From: Lachnospiraceae bacterium UBA2868
GTDB taxonomy: Bacteria; Bacillota_A; Clostridia; Lachnospirales; Lachnospiraceae
DNA length: 5,344 bases
Assembly: GCA_002350465.1 (NCBI GenBank)
Contig: DEEW01000163.1
Coordinates: 8,630-13,973 of the forward strand
Direction: 5' to 3'
Each line of letters opens with the position of its first letter. Position 1 is the stretch's first letter. Below are positions 1 to 5,344 of this stretch, one piece after another. The notes beneath the pieces are model-generated. The model did not search any database. It was given only the letters and a program-made list of their open reading frames with translations, and had not been told where the DNA came from. Made by a program: the position numbers and the translations under genes.

Positions 1-1467
1 GATGAAGTTACGGACAAGGATACGGTCATCGAAAAGTACACGGAGGATGCCAAATACGAGGAGCAGGAGAAGGACGGCAAAAAGGAAAAGGTTGAGATCA
101 GCCCTAAAAGAGAGATGGCGAAGATCGTACGCCGTGAAGTCCCGATCAACGATCCGAACCCGCTGTGGGCAAAGCATCCGAGTGACTGCACAAAAGAGGA
201 ATACCTTGATTTTTACCGCAAGGTATTTATGGATTACAAGGAGCCTTTGTTCTGGATTCATCTGAATATGGATTATCCCTTCAATTTAAAGGGTATTCTG
301 TATTTCCCGAAGATCAATATGGAGTACGAGTCCATCGAGGGCGTTATAAAGTTGTATAACAATCAGGTGTTTATCGCGGATAACATCAAGGAAGTCATTC
401 CGGAATTCCTGATGCTCCTAAAGGGTGTCATCGATTGTCCTGACCTTCCTCTTAACGTTTCAAGATCCGCCCTTCAGAATGACGGATTTGTACAGAAGAT
501 CAGTGATTACATCTCCAAGAAGGTTGCGGACAAGCTTGCCGGAATGTGCAAGACCGAAAAGGAAGAATACGAAAAATACTGGGATGATATCAGCCCGTTC
601 ATCAAGTACGGATGCTTAAAGGACGACAAATTCTGCGAGAAGATGACCGACTATATTCTGTTCAAGGATATAGACGGCAGGTATATGACCCTTCCCGAGT
701 GTCTCGAACTTCCGGACAAGAAAGAGTCTGAAGAAGCAACCGGCGAGGATGGTGAAAAGGTTGAGGCAGAAGTTGTCGAGGATGAAAAATCGTCTGACAA
801 GGACAAGGATAAGGATAAGGACAAGGATAAGGACAAGGATAAGAACAAGGTTCGTAAGACTGTATATTACGTCACCGACATTCAGCAACAGTCTCAGTAT
901 ATTAATATGTTCCGCGAGCAGGGAATGAACGCGGTTGTTTTGACTCACAATATTGATCAGCCGTTTATCAACCAGCTTGAGTCAAAGAACGAGGACATCA
1001 AGTTCATGAGGATCGATGCGGATATTACCGATTCCTCAAAGGAAGAGTCTACCAAGAAAGAAAAGAAGCAGAACGAGAAGGATGCCAAGACTCTGACGGA
1101 ACTGTTCCATGAAGTTGCCGGTAACGACAAATTGACCGTCAAGCTTGAAGTTTTGAAGAATGAAGGGATATCTTCGGTTCTTACGGTTTCGGAAGAATCA
1201 CGTCGTATGCAGGATATGATGAAGATGTATTCGGTTGGCGGTATGGATATGGGAATGTTTGGATCTGAGGGCGAGACTCTTGTTCTTAACAGCAGAAACG
1301 AACTGGTTAAATATCTGATCAATCATCGCGATTCGGAGGATGCAAAATTGTTTGCGGCACAGTTATATGACCTGGCGGTTATTGCCAACAGACCGCTTAG
1401 CGCCGATGCCATGACGAAGTTTGTGGCAAGAAGCAATGAGATCATGCTGAAACTTGCCGAGAAATAA
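1..1467 (+). CDS. htpG: Molecular chaperone HtpG (Hsp90 family), C-terminal 488 residues, 5' end outside window
   Basis: This is the bacterial Hsp90, a cytosolic homodimeric ATP-dependent chaperone that remodels client proteins. The reading frame is open from base 1, so the first Met at 115 is internal and the gene begins upstream. The N-terminal ATP-binding domain (about 200 residues) is missing because of the window edge, not because of a mutation. Visible residues about 1-50 are a charged linker. The middle domain follows, with NDPNPLW (from about residue 47), FWIHLNMDYPFNLKGILYFP (84-103) and LPLNVSRSALQ. In the last motif Arg155 matches the conserved arginine that contacts the ATP gamma-phosphate. 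Residues 239-285 are a charged insertion where E. coli HtpG has only a few residues. The middle domain resumes at VYYVTD (288-293). The C-terminal dimerisation domain has a Met-rich stretch, with seven Met in 403-419, at the position of the E. coli client-binding helix. A terminator follows the stop codon. Identity is very secure. Confidence 0.97.
   Translation, partial: DEVTDKDTVIEKYTEDAKYEEQEKDGKKEKVEISPKREMAKIVRREVPINDPNPLWAKHPSDCTKEEYLDFYRKVFMDYKEPLFWIHLNMDYPFNLKGILYFPKINMEYESIEGVIKLYNNQVFIADNIKEVIPEFLMLLKGVIDCPDLPLNVSRSALQNDGFVQKISDYISKKVADKLAGMCKTEKEEYEKYWDDISPFIKYGCLKDDKFCEKMTDYILFKDIDGRYMTLPECLELPDKKESEEATGEDGEKVEAEVVEDEKSSDKDKDKDKDKDKDKDKNKVRKTVYYVTDIQQQSQYINMFREQGMNAVVLTHNIDQPFINQLESKNEDIKFMRIDADITDSSKEESTKKEKKQNEKDAKTLTELFHEVAGNDKLTVKLEVLKNEGISSVLTVSEESRRMQDMMKMYSVGGMDMGMFGSEGETLVLNSRNELVKYLINHRDSEDAKLFAAQLYDLAVIANRPLSADAMTKFVARSNEIMLKLAEK
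796..849 (+). repeat. In-frame hexanucleotide repeat encoding (Asp-Lys)8 Asn-Lys within htpG
   Basis: Eight consecutive GAYAAG hexamers (GACAAG or GATAAG) are followed by one AACAAG, nine units in 54 bases. They encode alternating Asp and Lys (fragment residues 266-283). Each unit is two codons, so gain or loss of units would keep the frame. The third-base C/T mix means the array is not a perfect microsatellite, which suggests it is either old or kept by selection for the peptide. It forms the end of the charged insertion in the HtpG middle domain. Confidence 0.95.
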
Positions 1468-1482
1468 AGGGTTTCTGGTATT

Positions 1483-1512
1483 AAAGGGTGTGAGTAATCA
1501 CACCCTTTTTTT
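1483..1512 (+). terminator. Intrinsic terminator of htpG
   Basis: An 11-base arm (AAAGGGTGTGA, 1483-1493) pairs perfectly with TCACACCCTTT (1498-1508) around the loop GTAA (1494-1497). As RNA the loop is GUAA, a stable GNRA tetraloop. The T run covers 1506-1512. The hairpin starts 16 bases after the htpG stop codon and lies upstream of the next promoter, so it should separate the two transcription units. Confidence 0.93.
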
Positions 1513-1533
1513 GTGGTTTTACAAAGCGTTTGG

Positions 1534-1542
1534 TGCTATAAT
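1534..1542 (+). promoter_or_regulatory. Extended -10 promoter for the receiver-like gene and the downstream penicillin-binding protein gene
   Basis: TGCTATAAT contains a perfect TATAAT (1537-1542) preceded by TG one base upstream, the extended -10 form for the housekeeping sigma factor. No good -35 is present at 16-18 bases: the 17-base position (1514-1519) reads TGGTTT, and TTTACA at 1518-1523 sits too close at 13 bases. Extended -10 promoters tolerate a weak -35. Transcription would start near 1548-1550, giving a 5' leader of about 36 bases. Confidence 0.75.
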
Positions 1543-1562
1543 TCACTATGTATAACTTTGCG

Positions 1563-1574
1563 GTGTGGTCACAC
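1563..1574 (+). promoter_or_regulatory. Small palindrome in the 5' leader, possible operator or short hairpin
   Basis: GTGTG-GT-CACAC is an inverted repeat with 5-base arms and a 2-base centre. It lies just downstream of the predicted transcription start and touches the ribosome binding site that begins at 1575. A repressor bound here could block the promoter. As RNA, a 2-base loop is too tight for the full stem. The site could also be chance, since it is short. Confidence 0.3.
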
Positions 1575-1579
1575 AGGAG
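1575..1579 (+). promoter_or_regulatory. Ribosome binding site fixing the start of the receiver-like gene
   Basis: AGGAG lies 6 bases before the ATG at 1586. This supports that start over the out-of-frame ATG at 1548, which has no such site and falls at the predicted transcription start. Confidence 0.88.
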
Positions 1580-1585
1580 TGATAT

Positions 1586-2578
1586 ATGGAGACAAGCATT
1601 CTATATCTGCAGGCAAATGAAGGAATTGCGTCAAATCTTAAGGACAGATTCAATGCGGAGGGCATCGAATTTATTAATGCAACATCCGCTACGCAGGCTT
1701 TTGATCTGCTTCGCGAAAGAGAGTTCTATCTGATGCTCTCGGACGGCTATATTCCGGATATGCGTGTTCATGATTTTGTGGACAGATGTGCCAGAGAATA
1801 TCCTGACATGATACTTGATGTGTGTATGGATCTTACGGATCCGAAATATGTTCCTATGATCGTTAACGAGGATTGCGTGCGCAAAGTTTTTCTGCCGCCG
1901 TGGAACATAGAGGATATTGTGGAGGGAGTCAAAGCATCTATCGATGAAGCGCATATTCACATGGATCTTGTGCGCAGGATCAATGAACTTAAAAACGATG
2001 AAAAGACCTTCGCCGAGACAATAGATCATCTCAGGAAATCCCTCCTGCGCCAGCAGTACAGCTACAACAAAATCGCTCCGTTTTTTAACAGGGTTCTGGA
2101 TGCCTTCCTAAACCGGAGGGAGCTTGGCAGTACATACAACAATTTTGTTAAAAAATCATGTGATAAGATGCTGCGGCTCCAGACAACAGCGTATTTTAAA
2201 ATATCGGAGCTTCGGACTATTATTTACGATAATATGTCCGACGCGGTAAAGAACAAAGAAAATGTTAACGTGGGTGAGGTTAAGAGCTGCCTGTACGGGG
2301 AAGTTCCAAGGTCGGCAATGGCTGATCTGACATTTGCGCTATGGATACTTGCCGTTGTGGAAGGCTATAAGTGTGATGATGCAATACTAAACGTTGACAG
2401 CAGATACGTTACGAGTAAAAAGTGCGAATACAAGCTGTCTGTTGCGGGCGAGAAAAAATCCGAGGTGTCCGTTGACATTCAGCTGTATATAGCCAATATA
2501 CTCAGTAACATTGTTGATGAGTATCAGAAATACGATACCGCCGACGGCTGGGCTTATGAATTGCGAATAACCATATAA
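1586..2578 (+). CDS. Degenerate receiver-domain (response-regulator-like) protein of unknown function, 330 aa
   Basis: I do not recognise the whole protein. Residues about 4-118 follow the beta/alpha plan of a two-component receiver domain: ILYLQ (strand 1), a helix near 15-25, IEFINA (strand 2), then FYLMLSDGYIPDM, which matches the usual DLILLDxxMPDM so that Asp53 sits at the phospho-acceptor position. The acidic pair after strand 1 is replaced by Gln9-Ala10. The conserved Lys of the KPF motif is replaced in PPW (104-106), so ordinary Mg-dependent phosphorylation looks impaired. Residues about 120-225 are predicted helical and charged, possibly coiled coil. Residues about 240-330 look mixed alpha/beta with a hydrophobic helix (245-258). 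I see no helix-turn-helix, GGDEF, HD-type output or convincing kinase N/G boxes, no signal peptide and no membrane segment, so it is probably cytosolic. The gene has its own promoter, and the penicillin-binding protein gene follows 47 bases later, probably in the same operon. The receiver-fold call is fairly secure; the function is not known. Confidence 0.85.
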   Translation: METSILYLQANEGIASNLKDRFNAEGIEFINATSATQAFDLLREREFYLMLSDGYIPDMRVHDFVDRCAREYPDMILDVCMDLTDPKYVPMIVNEDCVRKVFLPPWNIEDIVEGVKASIDEAHIHMDLVRRINELKNDEKTFAETIDHLRKSLLRQQYSYNKIAPFFNRVLDAFLNRRELGSTYNNFVKKSCDKMLRLQTTAYFKISELRTIIYDNMSDAVKNKENVNVGEVKSCLYGEVPRSAMADLTFALWILAVVEGYKCDDAILNVDSRYVTSKKCEYKLSVAGEKKSEVSVDIQLYIANILSNIVDEYQKYDTADGWAYELRITI

Positions 2579-2579
2579 T

Positions 2580-2613
2580 TTGATAAAATAAAGTTTTGAT
2601 TGATATTTATATT
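2580..2613 (+). promoter_or_regulatory. AT-rich intergenic gap with weak promoter-like elements
   Basis: The 47 bases between the two genes are strongly AT-rich and hold no terminator-like hairpin. TTGATA (2580-2585) resembles a -35. Candidate -10 elements are TATTTA (2604-2609, 18-base spacing, poor match, with TG one base upstream) and TATATT (2608-2613, five of six matches but 22-base spacing and too near the start codon). An internal promoter is possible, but read-through from the upstream promoter is the simpler view. Confidence 0.25.
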
Positions 2614-2614
2614 T

Positions 2615-2618
2615 GAGG
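2615..2618 (+). promoter_or_regulatory. Ribosome binding site of the penicillin-binding protein gene
   Basis: GAGG is followed by seven T bases and then the ATG at 2626, giving 7-base spacing. This supports the chosen start. The protein then has a short basic cytoplasmic segment before its membrane helix, as expected for the family. Confidence 0.82.
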
Positions 2619-2625
2619 TTTTTTT

Positions 2626-5301
2626 ATGAACTACGGAAGAAGAGGAATTAAAAAGCGTCAGAAGGCTATGAACTCTCCGACTACCAAGGTTGGAAAGTTT
2701 TGCGGAGTCAGCCTTTTTGCCATAGCGACTTTTGCTGCCGTAACAGTAGCGGTTGCGGGAATGTGCGCAGGAGTCGGACTGTTCATGGGAGTTGTTGATA
2801 CAGCTCCTGATATTTCCAATGTTGACGTAGCACCTGCAGGTTACTCAACTACCGTATATGACAGTGAAGGGAATCAGATAACCAAGCTTGTTGCGGAGAA
2901 TTCCAACCGTGTATATGTCAAGCTTGATAAGATTCCACTTGATATGCAGCACGCTTTTGTTGCGATAGAGGATGAGCGATTTTACACACATAACGGTATT
3001 GACATAAAGGGTATTATGAGAGCCGGTGTCAAGGCTCTTAGCGGTAATCTCAGCCAGGGTGCTTCGACGATCACACAGCAGCTGCTCAAGAACAACGTGT
3101 TTACTTCATGGACTGAGGAAAGCAGTCTCGTAGATAAGTTCAAACGTAAATTTCAGGAGCAGTATTGTGCGATACAGCTAGAAAAAAGAATGTCAAAGGA
3201 TCAGATACTTGAGAATTACCTGAACACAATTAACCTGGGCCAGGGAACACTCGGAGTTCAGGCTGCATCCCAGAGATATTTCGGTAAGAACGTTTCCGAT
3301 CTGAATCTGTCGGAGAGTGCGGTAATTGCATGTATCACACAGAATCCTTCGAAATGGAATCCGATATCCCATCCGGAAAATAATGCGGAGAGAAGAGAAG
3401 AAGTACTGAAAAAGATGAAGAATCAGGGATACATCAATGAAGTCCAGTTTAACGAAGCTATGGCTGATGATGTGTATTCACGTATTCAGGTTGTAAACGA
3501 AAAGGTTGAAAAGAAGACAATATATACGTATTTTGTGGATGAACTGACCGAACAGGTACTTAATGATCTTCAAGAGAATCTCGGCTATTCGTATACACAG
3601 GCATACAACTCCTTGTACAGCGGCGGACTGTCGATTTTTACCACACAGGACCCTCGCATTCAGAGTATATGCGACGAGCAGTTTGCAAATGAGGAAAACT
3701 ACCCACCGAATACGAGATATTACCTGAAATATGAGGCTTCATATACCGATTCCGAAAACGATGCGGTTAACTTCTCCACACAGTATTTTGAGAAGCATTT
3801 CAAGGAAAAACGCGGGAACGGATTTAACTGTATTTTCAATACCGAAGAGGAAGCATATGAGGCAATAGAAGAGTTCAAGCAGGATGTTGAAGAACCGGGA
3901 TATAAGTTTATTACGGAGTCAATATCCCTTACTCCGCAGCCTCAGGCAAGCGTAACCATAATCGATCAGTATACAGGTGAAGTTAAGGCCATAGTGGGCG
4001 GAAGAGGAGAAAAGAAAGCTTCTCTTACACTTAACAGGGCAACGGATACAAAGCGACAGCCCGGATCATGCTTTAAGGTACTTGCGGCGTATGCTCCGGC
4101 GATCGATGCGGCAGGCAAGTCACTTGCATCGACCCAGGTGGATGAACCTTACAGCTACGCCAACGGACGTCCCGTCAAGAACTGGTACAGCGGATACAAA
4201 GGAATATGTACGTACAGATACGGTATCGAGCAGTCCCTGAATATTGTTGCGGTTAAGACCATTACGGAGATCACCCCGCAGCTTGGTTTTGATTATCTTC
4301 TTAATTTCGGATTTACCACTCTTGTTGACAGAAGGACGGAGAGTAACGGCACTGTATCTTCCGATATTACACAGGCCCTTGCTCTCGGAGGTCTTACGGA
4401 CGGTGTTACCAATCTCGAACTGACGGCGGCGTTTGCAACGATCGCAAACGGCGGAACATATATCAAGCCCATGTTCTATACGAAGATACTAGACCATGAC
4501 GGAAATGTCCTCATCGAGAACACTCCGAAGAGCCGCCGTGTACTCAAGGAGACAACGGCATTCCTTCTTACCGATGCGATGGAAGATGTTGTAACACAGG
4601 GTACAGGTGCAAGAGTTAAGTTTGACAATATGGCTATAGCAGGTAAGACCGGTACCACCACAAGTAACGTGGACGTCTGGTTCTCGGGATACACTCCTTA
4701 CTACACCTGCTGTACATGGAGCGGATATGACAATAACGTGCATATGAACGGAAGCGGGGAGACCAATACGGCCAAGACCTTGTGGAAGGCTGTCATGAGT
4801 CGCATTCATGAAGGACTTGAATACAAGTCGTTTACAATGCCCGAGGGCATAACGACCGCTACGGTATGTAAGAAGACGGGCGGTCTTGTAACCGACGTCT
4901 GCCGTGCGGACGGATGCGCCATAACCGAGTATTTTGCTACGGGAACCGTACCTACGGAGCCTTGTACAAATCACTACGGTGACATATTCGATACGGGACT
5001 GGTGTGTGCTATGACCGGACAGAAAGCAACAGCCACATGTCCGTATGCATATGAGGGAGAGCCTACTGCGGAAGGATTTTGCCCTCACAGTACAATAAAC
5101 GGAGTAGCTGCACAGGATTATTATAATCTCCTTCAGATGCAGGCGGCAGCAGGCCTTGTTCCCGGTGCCGACGGAACAACCACCATCGACCCGAATGCAG
5201 CCCTTCTCGATCCTAATGCTGCAGCTGCGGCTCAGGCCCAGCAGGACTGGCTTAATGCGCTTAACGCGTTAAATGCACAGAATGCATTAAATGCACAGTA
5301 A
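2626..5301 (+). CDS. Class A penicillin-binding protein (bifunctional transglycosylase/transpeptidase, PBP1A type), 891 aa
   Basis: It polymerises lipid II into glycan strands and cross-links the stem peptides at the outer face of the membrane. A basic cytoplasmic start (residues 1-24) leads into one membrane helix (about 25-57). The GT51 transglycosylase follows: EDERFYTHNG with catalytic Glu115, GASTITQQLLKN (145-156), the ILENYLN motif with Glu196, and LNLSESAVIACITQNPSKWNP (226-246). A linker of roughly 290-450 includes YSGGLSIFTTQDP. The transpeptidase has SCFK (nucleophile Ser481, Lys484), SLN (537-539) and KTGTT (674-678), so both activities should be intact. Ser481 is followed by Cys where Thr or Ser is more usual. 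After the transpeptidase come two cysteine-rich units (748-783 and 794-821) and an Ala/Asn/Gln/Leu-rich tail (855-891). At 891 residues it is at the long end for the family. I give no symbol because ponA/pbpA/mrcA naming cannot be settled here. The gene is probably co-transcribed with the receiver-like gene upstream. Confidence 0.96.
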   Translation: MNYGRRGIKKRQKAMNSPTTKVGKFCGVSLFAIATFAAVTVAVAGMCAGVGLFMGVVDTAPDISNVDVAPAGYSTTVYDSEGNQITKLVAENSNRVYVKLDKIPLDMQHAFVAIEDERFYTHNGIDIKGIMRAGVKALSGNLSQGASTITQQLLKNNVFTSWTEESSLVDKFKRKFQEQYCAIQLEKRMSKDQILENYLNTINLGQGTLGVQAASQRYFGKNVSDLNLSESAVIACITQNPSKWNPISHPENNAERREEVLKKMKNQGYINEVQFNEAMADDVYSRIQVVNEKVEKKTIYTYFVDELTEQVLNDLQENLGYSYTQAYNSLYSGGLSIFTTQDPRIQSICDEQFANEENYPPNTRYYLKYEASYTDSENDAVNFSTQYFEKHFKEKRGNGFNCIFNTEEEAYEAIEEFKQDVEEPGYKFITESISLTPQPQASVTIIDQYTGEVKAIVGGRGEKKASLTLNRATDTKRQPGSCFKVLAAYAPAIDAAGKSLASTQVDEPYSYANGRPVKNWYSGYKGICTYRYGIEQSLNIVAVKTITEITPQLGFDYLLNFGFTTLVDRRTESNGTVSSDITQALALGGLTDGVTNLELTAAFATIANGGTYIKPMFYTKILDHDGNVLIENTPKSRRVLKETTAFLLTDAMEDVVTQGTGARVKFDNMAIAGKTGTTTSNVDVWFSGYTPYYTCCTWSGYDNNVHMNGSGETNTAKTLWKAVMSRIHEGLEYKSFTMPEGITTATVCKKTGGLVTDVCRADGCAITEYFATGTVPTEPCTNHYGDIFDTGLVCAMTGQKATATCPYAYEGEPTAEGFCPHSTINGVAAQDYYNLLQMQAAAGLVPGADGTTTIDPNAALLDPNAAAAAQAQQDWLNALNALNAQNALNAQ
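4867..5091 (+). repeat. Duplicated cysteine-rich unit at the C terminus of the penicillin-binding protein
   Basis: Two stretches share a pattern: CKKTGGLVTDVC (748-759) and CAMTGQKATATC (794-805), both C-x2-T-G-x3-T-x2-C. Each is followed by a further Cys close to a His (C780 with H783, and C819-P-H821). The first copy, with the following EYFATGTVPTEPC, resembles the post-transpeptidase motif seen in other clostridial class A PBPs. The second looks like a diverged copy. Seven cysteines in this exported region suggest disulphides or metal binding; that part is inference. Confidence 0.7.
5188..5298 (+). repeat. Low-complexity repeat tail of the penicillin-binding protein gene
   Basis: The peptide carries DPNAA twice at 7-residue spacing (855 and 862), an Ala/Gln run, then LNALNALNAQNALNAQ (876-891) ending at the stop codon. 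In DNA, TTAAATGCACAG occurs twice (5269-5280 and 5287-5298), 18 bases apart. The end also contains TTAACGCGTTAA (5261-5272), a perfect 12-base palindrome, and TGCATT-A-AATGCA (5283-5295), an inverted repeat. Such tails after class A PBPs are usually disordered and vary between relatives. Confidence 0.85.
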
Positions 5302-5326
5302 GAGTACGCAATCAAATTGTGCATTT
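5289..5326 (+). other. Inverted repeat spanning the stop codon of the penicillin-binding protein gene
   Basis: AAATGCACA (5289-5297), the last coding repeat, is the exact reverse complement of TGTGCATTT (5318-5326) in the 3' non-coding sequence, with a 20-base loop that holds the TAA. The same 9-mer also occurs at 5271-5279, so either coding copy could pair with the downstream arm. No T run follows, so this is not a classic intrinsic terminator. It could be an RNA-stabilising 3' structure or a by-product of the repeat expansion. Confidence 0.5.
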
Positions 5327-5344
5327 GCGCAAAAGACGCTTGCG
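5327..5344 (+). terminator. Possible start of a terminator hairpin, cut by the window edge
   Basis: CGCAA (5328-5332) pairs with TTGCG (5340-5344) across a 7-base loop. The left arm could extend by one or more bases (G5327, then TTT) if the sequence after 5344 begins with C. Its place 26 bases after the stop codon fits a terminator for the penicillin-binding protein gene. The T tract, if any, would lie outside the window, so this is tentative. TTTGCGCAAA (5324-5333) is also a self-complementary 10-mer. Confidence 0.35.

Noticed and set aside
115..117. ATG at 115 as the real htpG start
   Set aside because: The frame is open upstream to base 1 with a typical HtpG charged linker, and a start here would remove the ATPase domain. 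The gene is cut by the window edge.
616..948. Minus-strand open frames with long Leu/Ser or Leu/Ile/Val runs (also 651-848)
   Set aside because: They are the antisense of the GAYAAG repeat in htpG. The hydrophobic runs come from repeat composition, and htpG is certain on the + strand.
1489..1502. TGTGA-N4-TCACA inside the terminator, resembling a CRP/FNR-type operator
   Set aside because: The CRP consensus has a 6-base spacer, and here it is 4. The hairpin plus T run is fully explained as an intrinsic terminator.
1548..1733. A 61-residue + strand frame whose ATG falls at the predicted transcription start, which could suggest a leaderless leader peptide
   Set aside because: It has no ribosome binding site, overlaps the receiver-like gene in another frame, and its composition looks random. 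The AGGAG-preceded ATG at 1586 is the better start.
2438..2575. Last part of the receiver-like protein as a degenerate histidine-kinase ATPase domain
   Set aside because: A faint resemblance to an N-box (IANILSNIVDEYQKY) is not backed by any DxGxG or GxGxG motif, so I did not assign it.
4489..5088. A 199-residue minus-strand open frame opposite the penicillin-binding protein transpeptidase region (also 4476-4694)
   Set aside because: The + strand carries conserved KTG and Cys motifs throughout, and the antisense protein shows no recognisable domain or start signals.

Overview
The window reads as ordinary chromosomal DNA from an anaerobic Firmicute. It is most likely a member of the Clostridia close to Lachnospiraceae, such as Butyrivibrio, Roseburia or Eubacterium relatives. 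This rests on the wording of the HtpG and penicillin-binding protein sequences as I remember those families, on strong AGGAG/GAGG ribosome binding sites, and on moderate base composition. No database was searched, so the taxonomy is inference.

Layout: all three genes lie on the + strand. Positions 1-1467 hold the last 488 codons of htpG (Hsp90 chaperone). The N-terminal ATPase domain lies upstream of the window. The fragment carries a charged insertion inside the middle domain that ends in an eight-fold Asp-Lys repeat. An intrinsic terminator with a GUAA tetraloop (1483-1512) closes that unit. A new transcription unit starts from an extended -10 promoter (1534-1542), with a small palindrome between its expected start site and the ribosome binding site.

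The second unit contains two genes. The first (1586-2578) encodes a 330-residue protein with a degenerate response-regulator receiver domain and an unrecognised C-terminal region. It lacks the acidic pair and the lysine normally needed for phosphorylation but keeps the acceptor aspartate. The second (2626-5301) follows after 47 bases without a terminator. It encodes an 891-residue class A penicillin-binding protein with all expected glycosyltransferase and transpeptidase motifs, a duplicated cysteine-rich unit after the transpeptidase, and a low-complexity Ala/Asn/Gln/Leu tail. The DNA for the tail end is full of short palindromes and can pair with sequence just past the stop codon. A further hairpin is cut off by the window edge.

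How the genes may work together: HtpG is a separate general chaperone unit. The receiver-like protein and the penicillin-binding protein are probably co-transcribed, so the former may modulate or be co-regulated with peptidoglycan synthesis, but nothing in the sequence proves it. I found no mobile element, CRISPR array, tRNA or rRNA. I do not see a clearly new multi-gene system. The least-explained item is the degenerate receiver protein and its pairing with the penicillin-binding protein.
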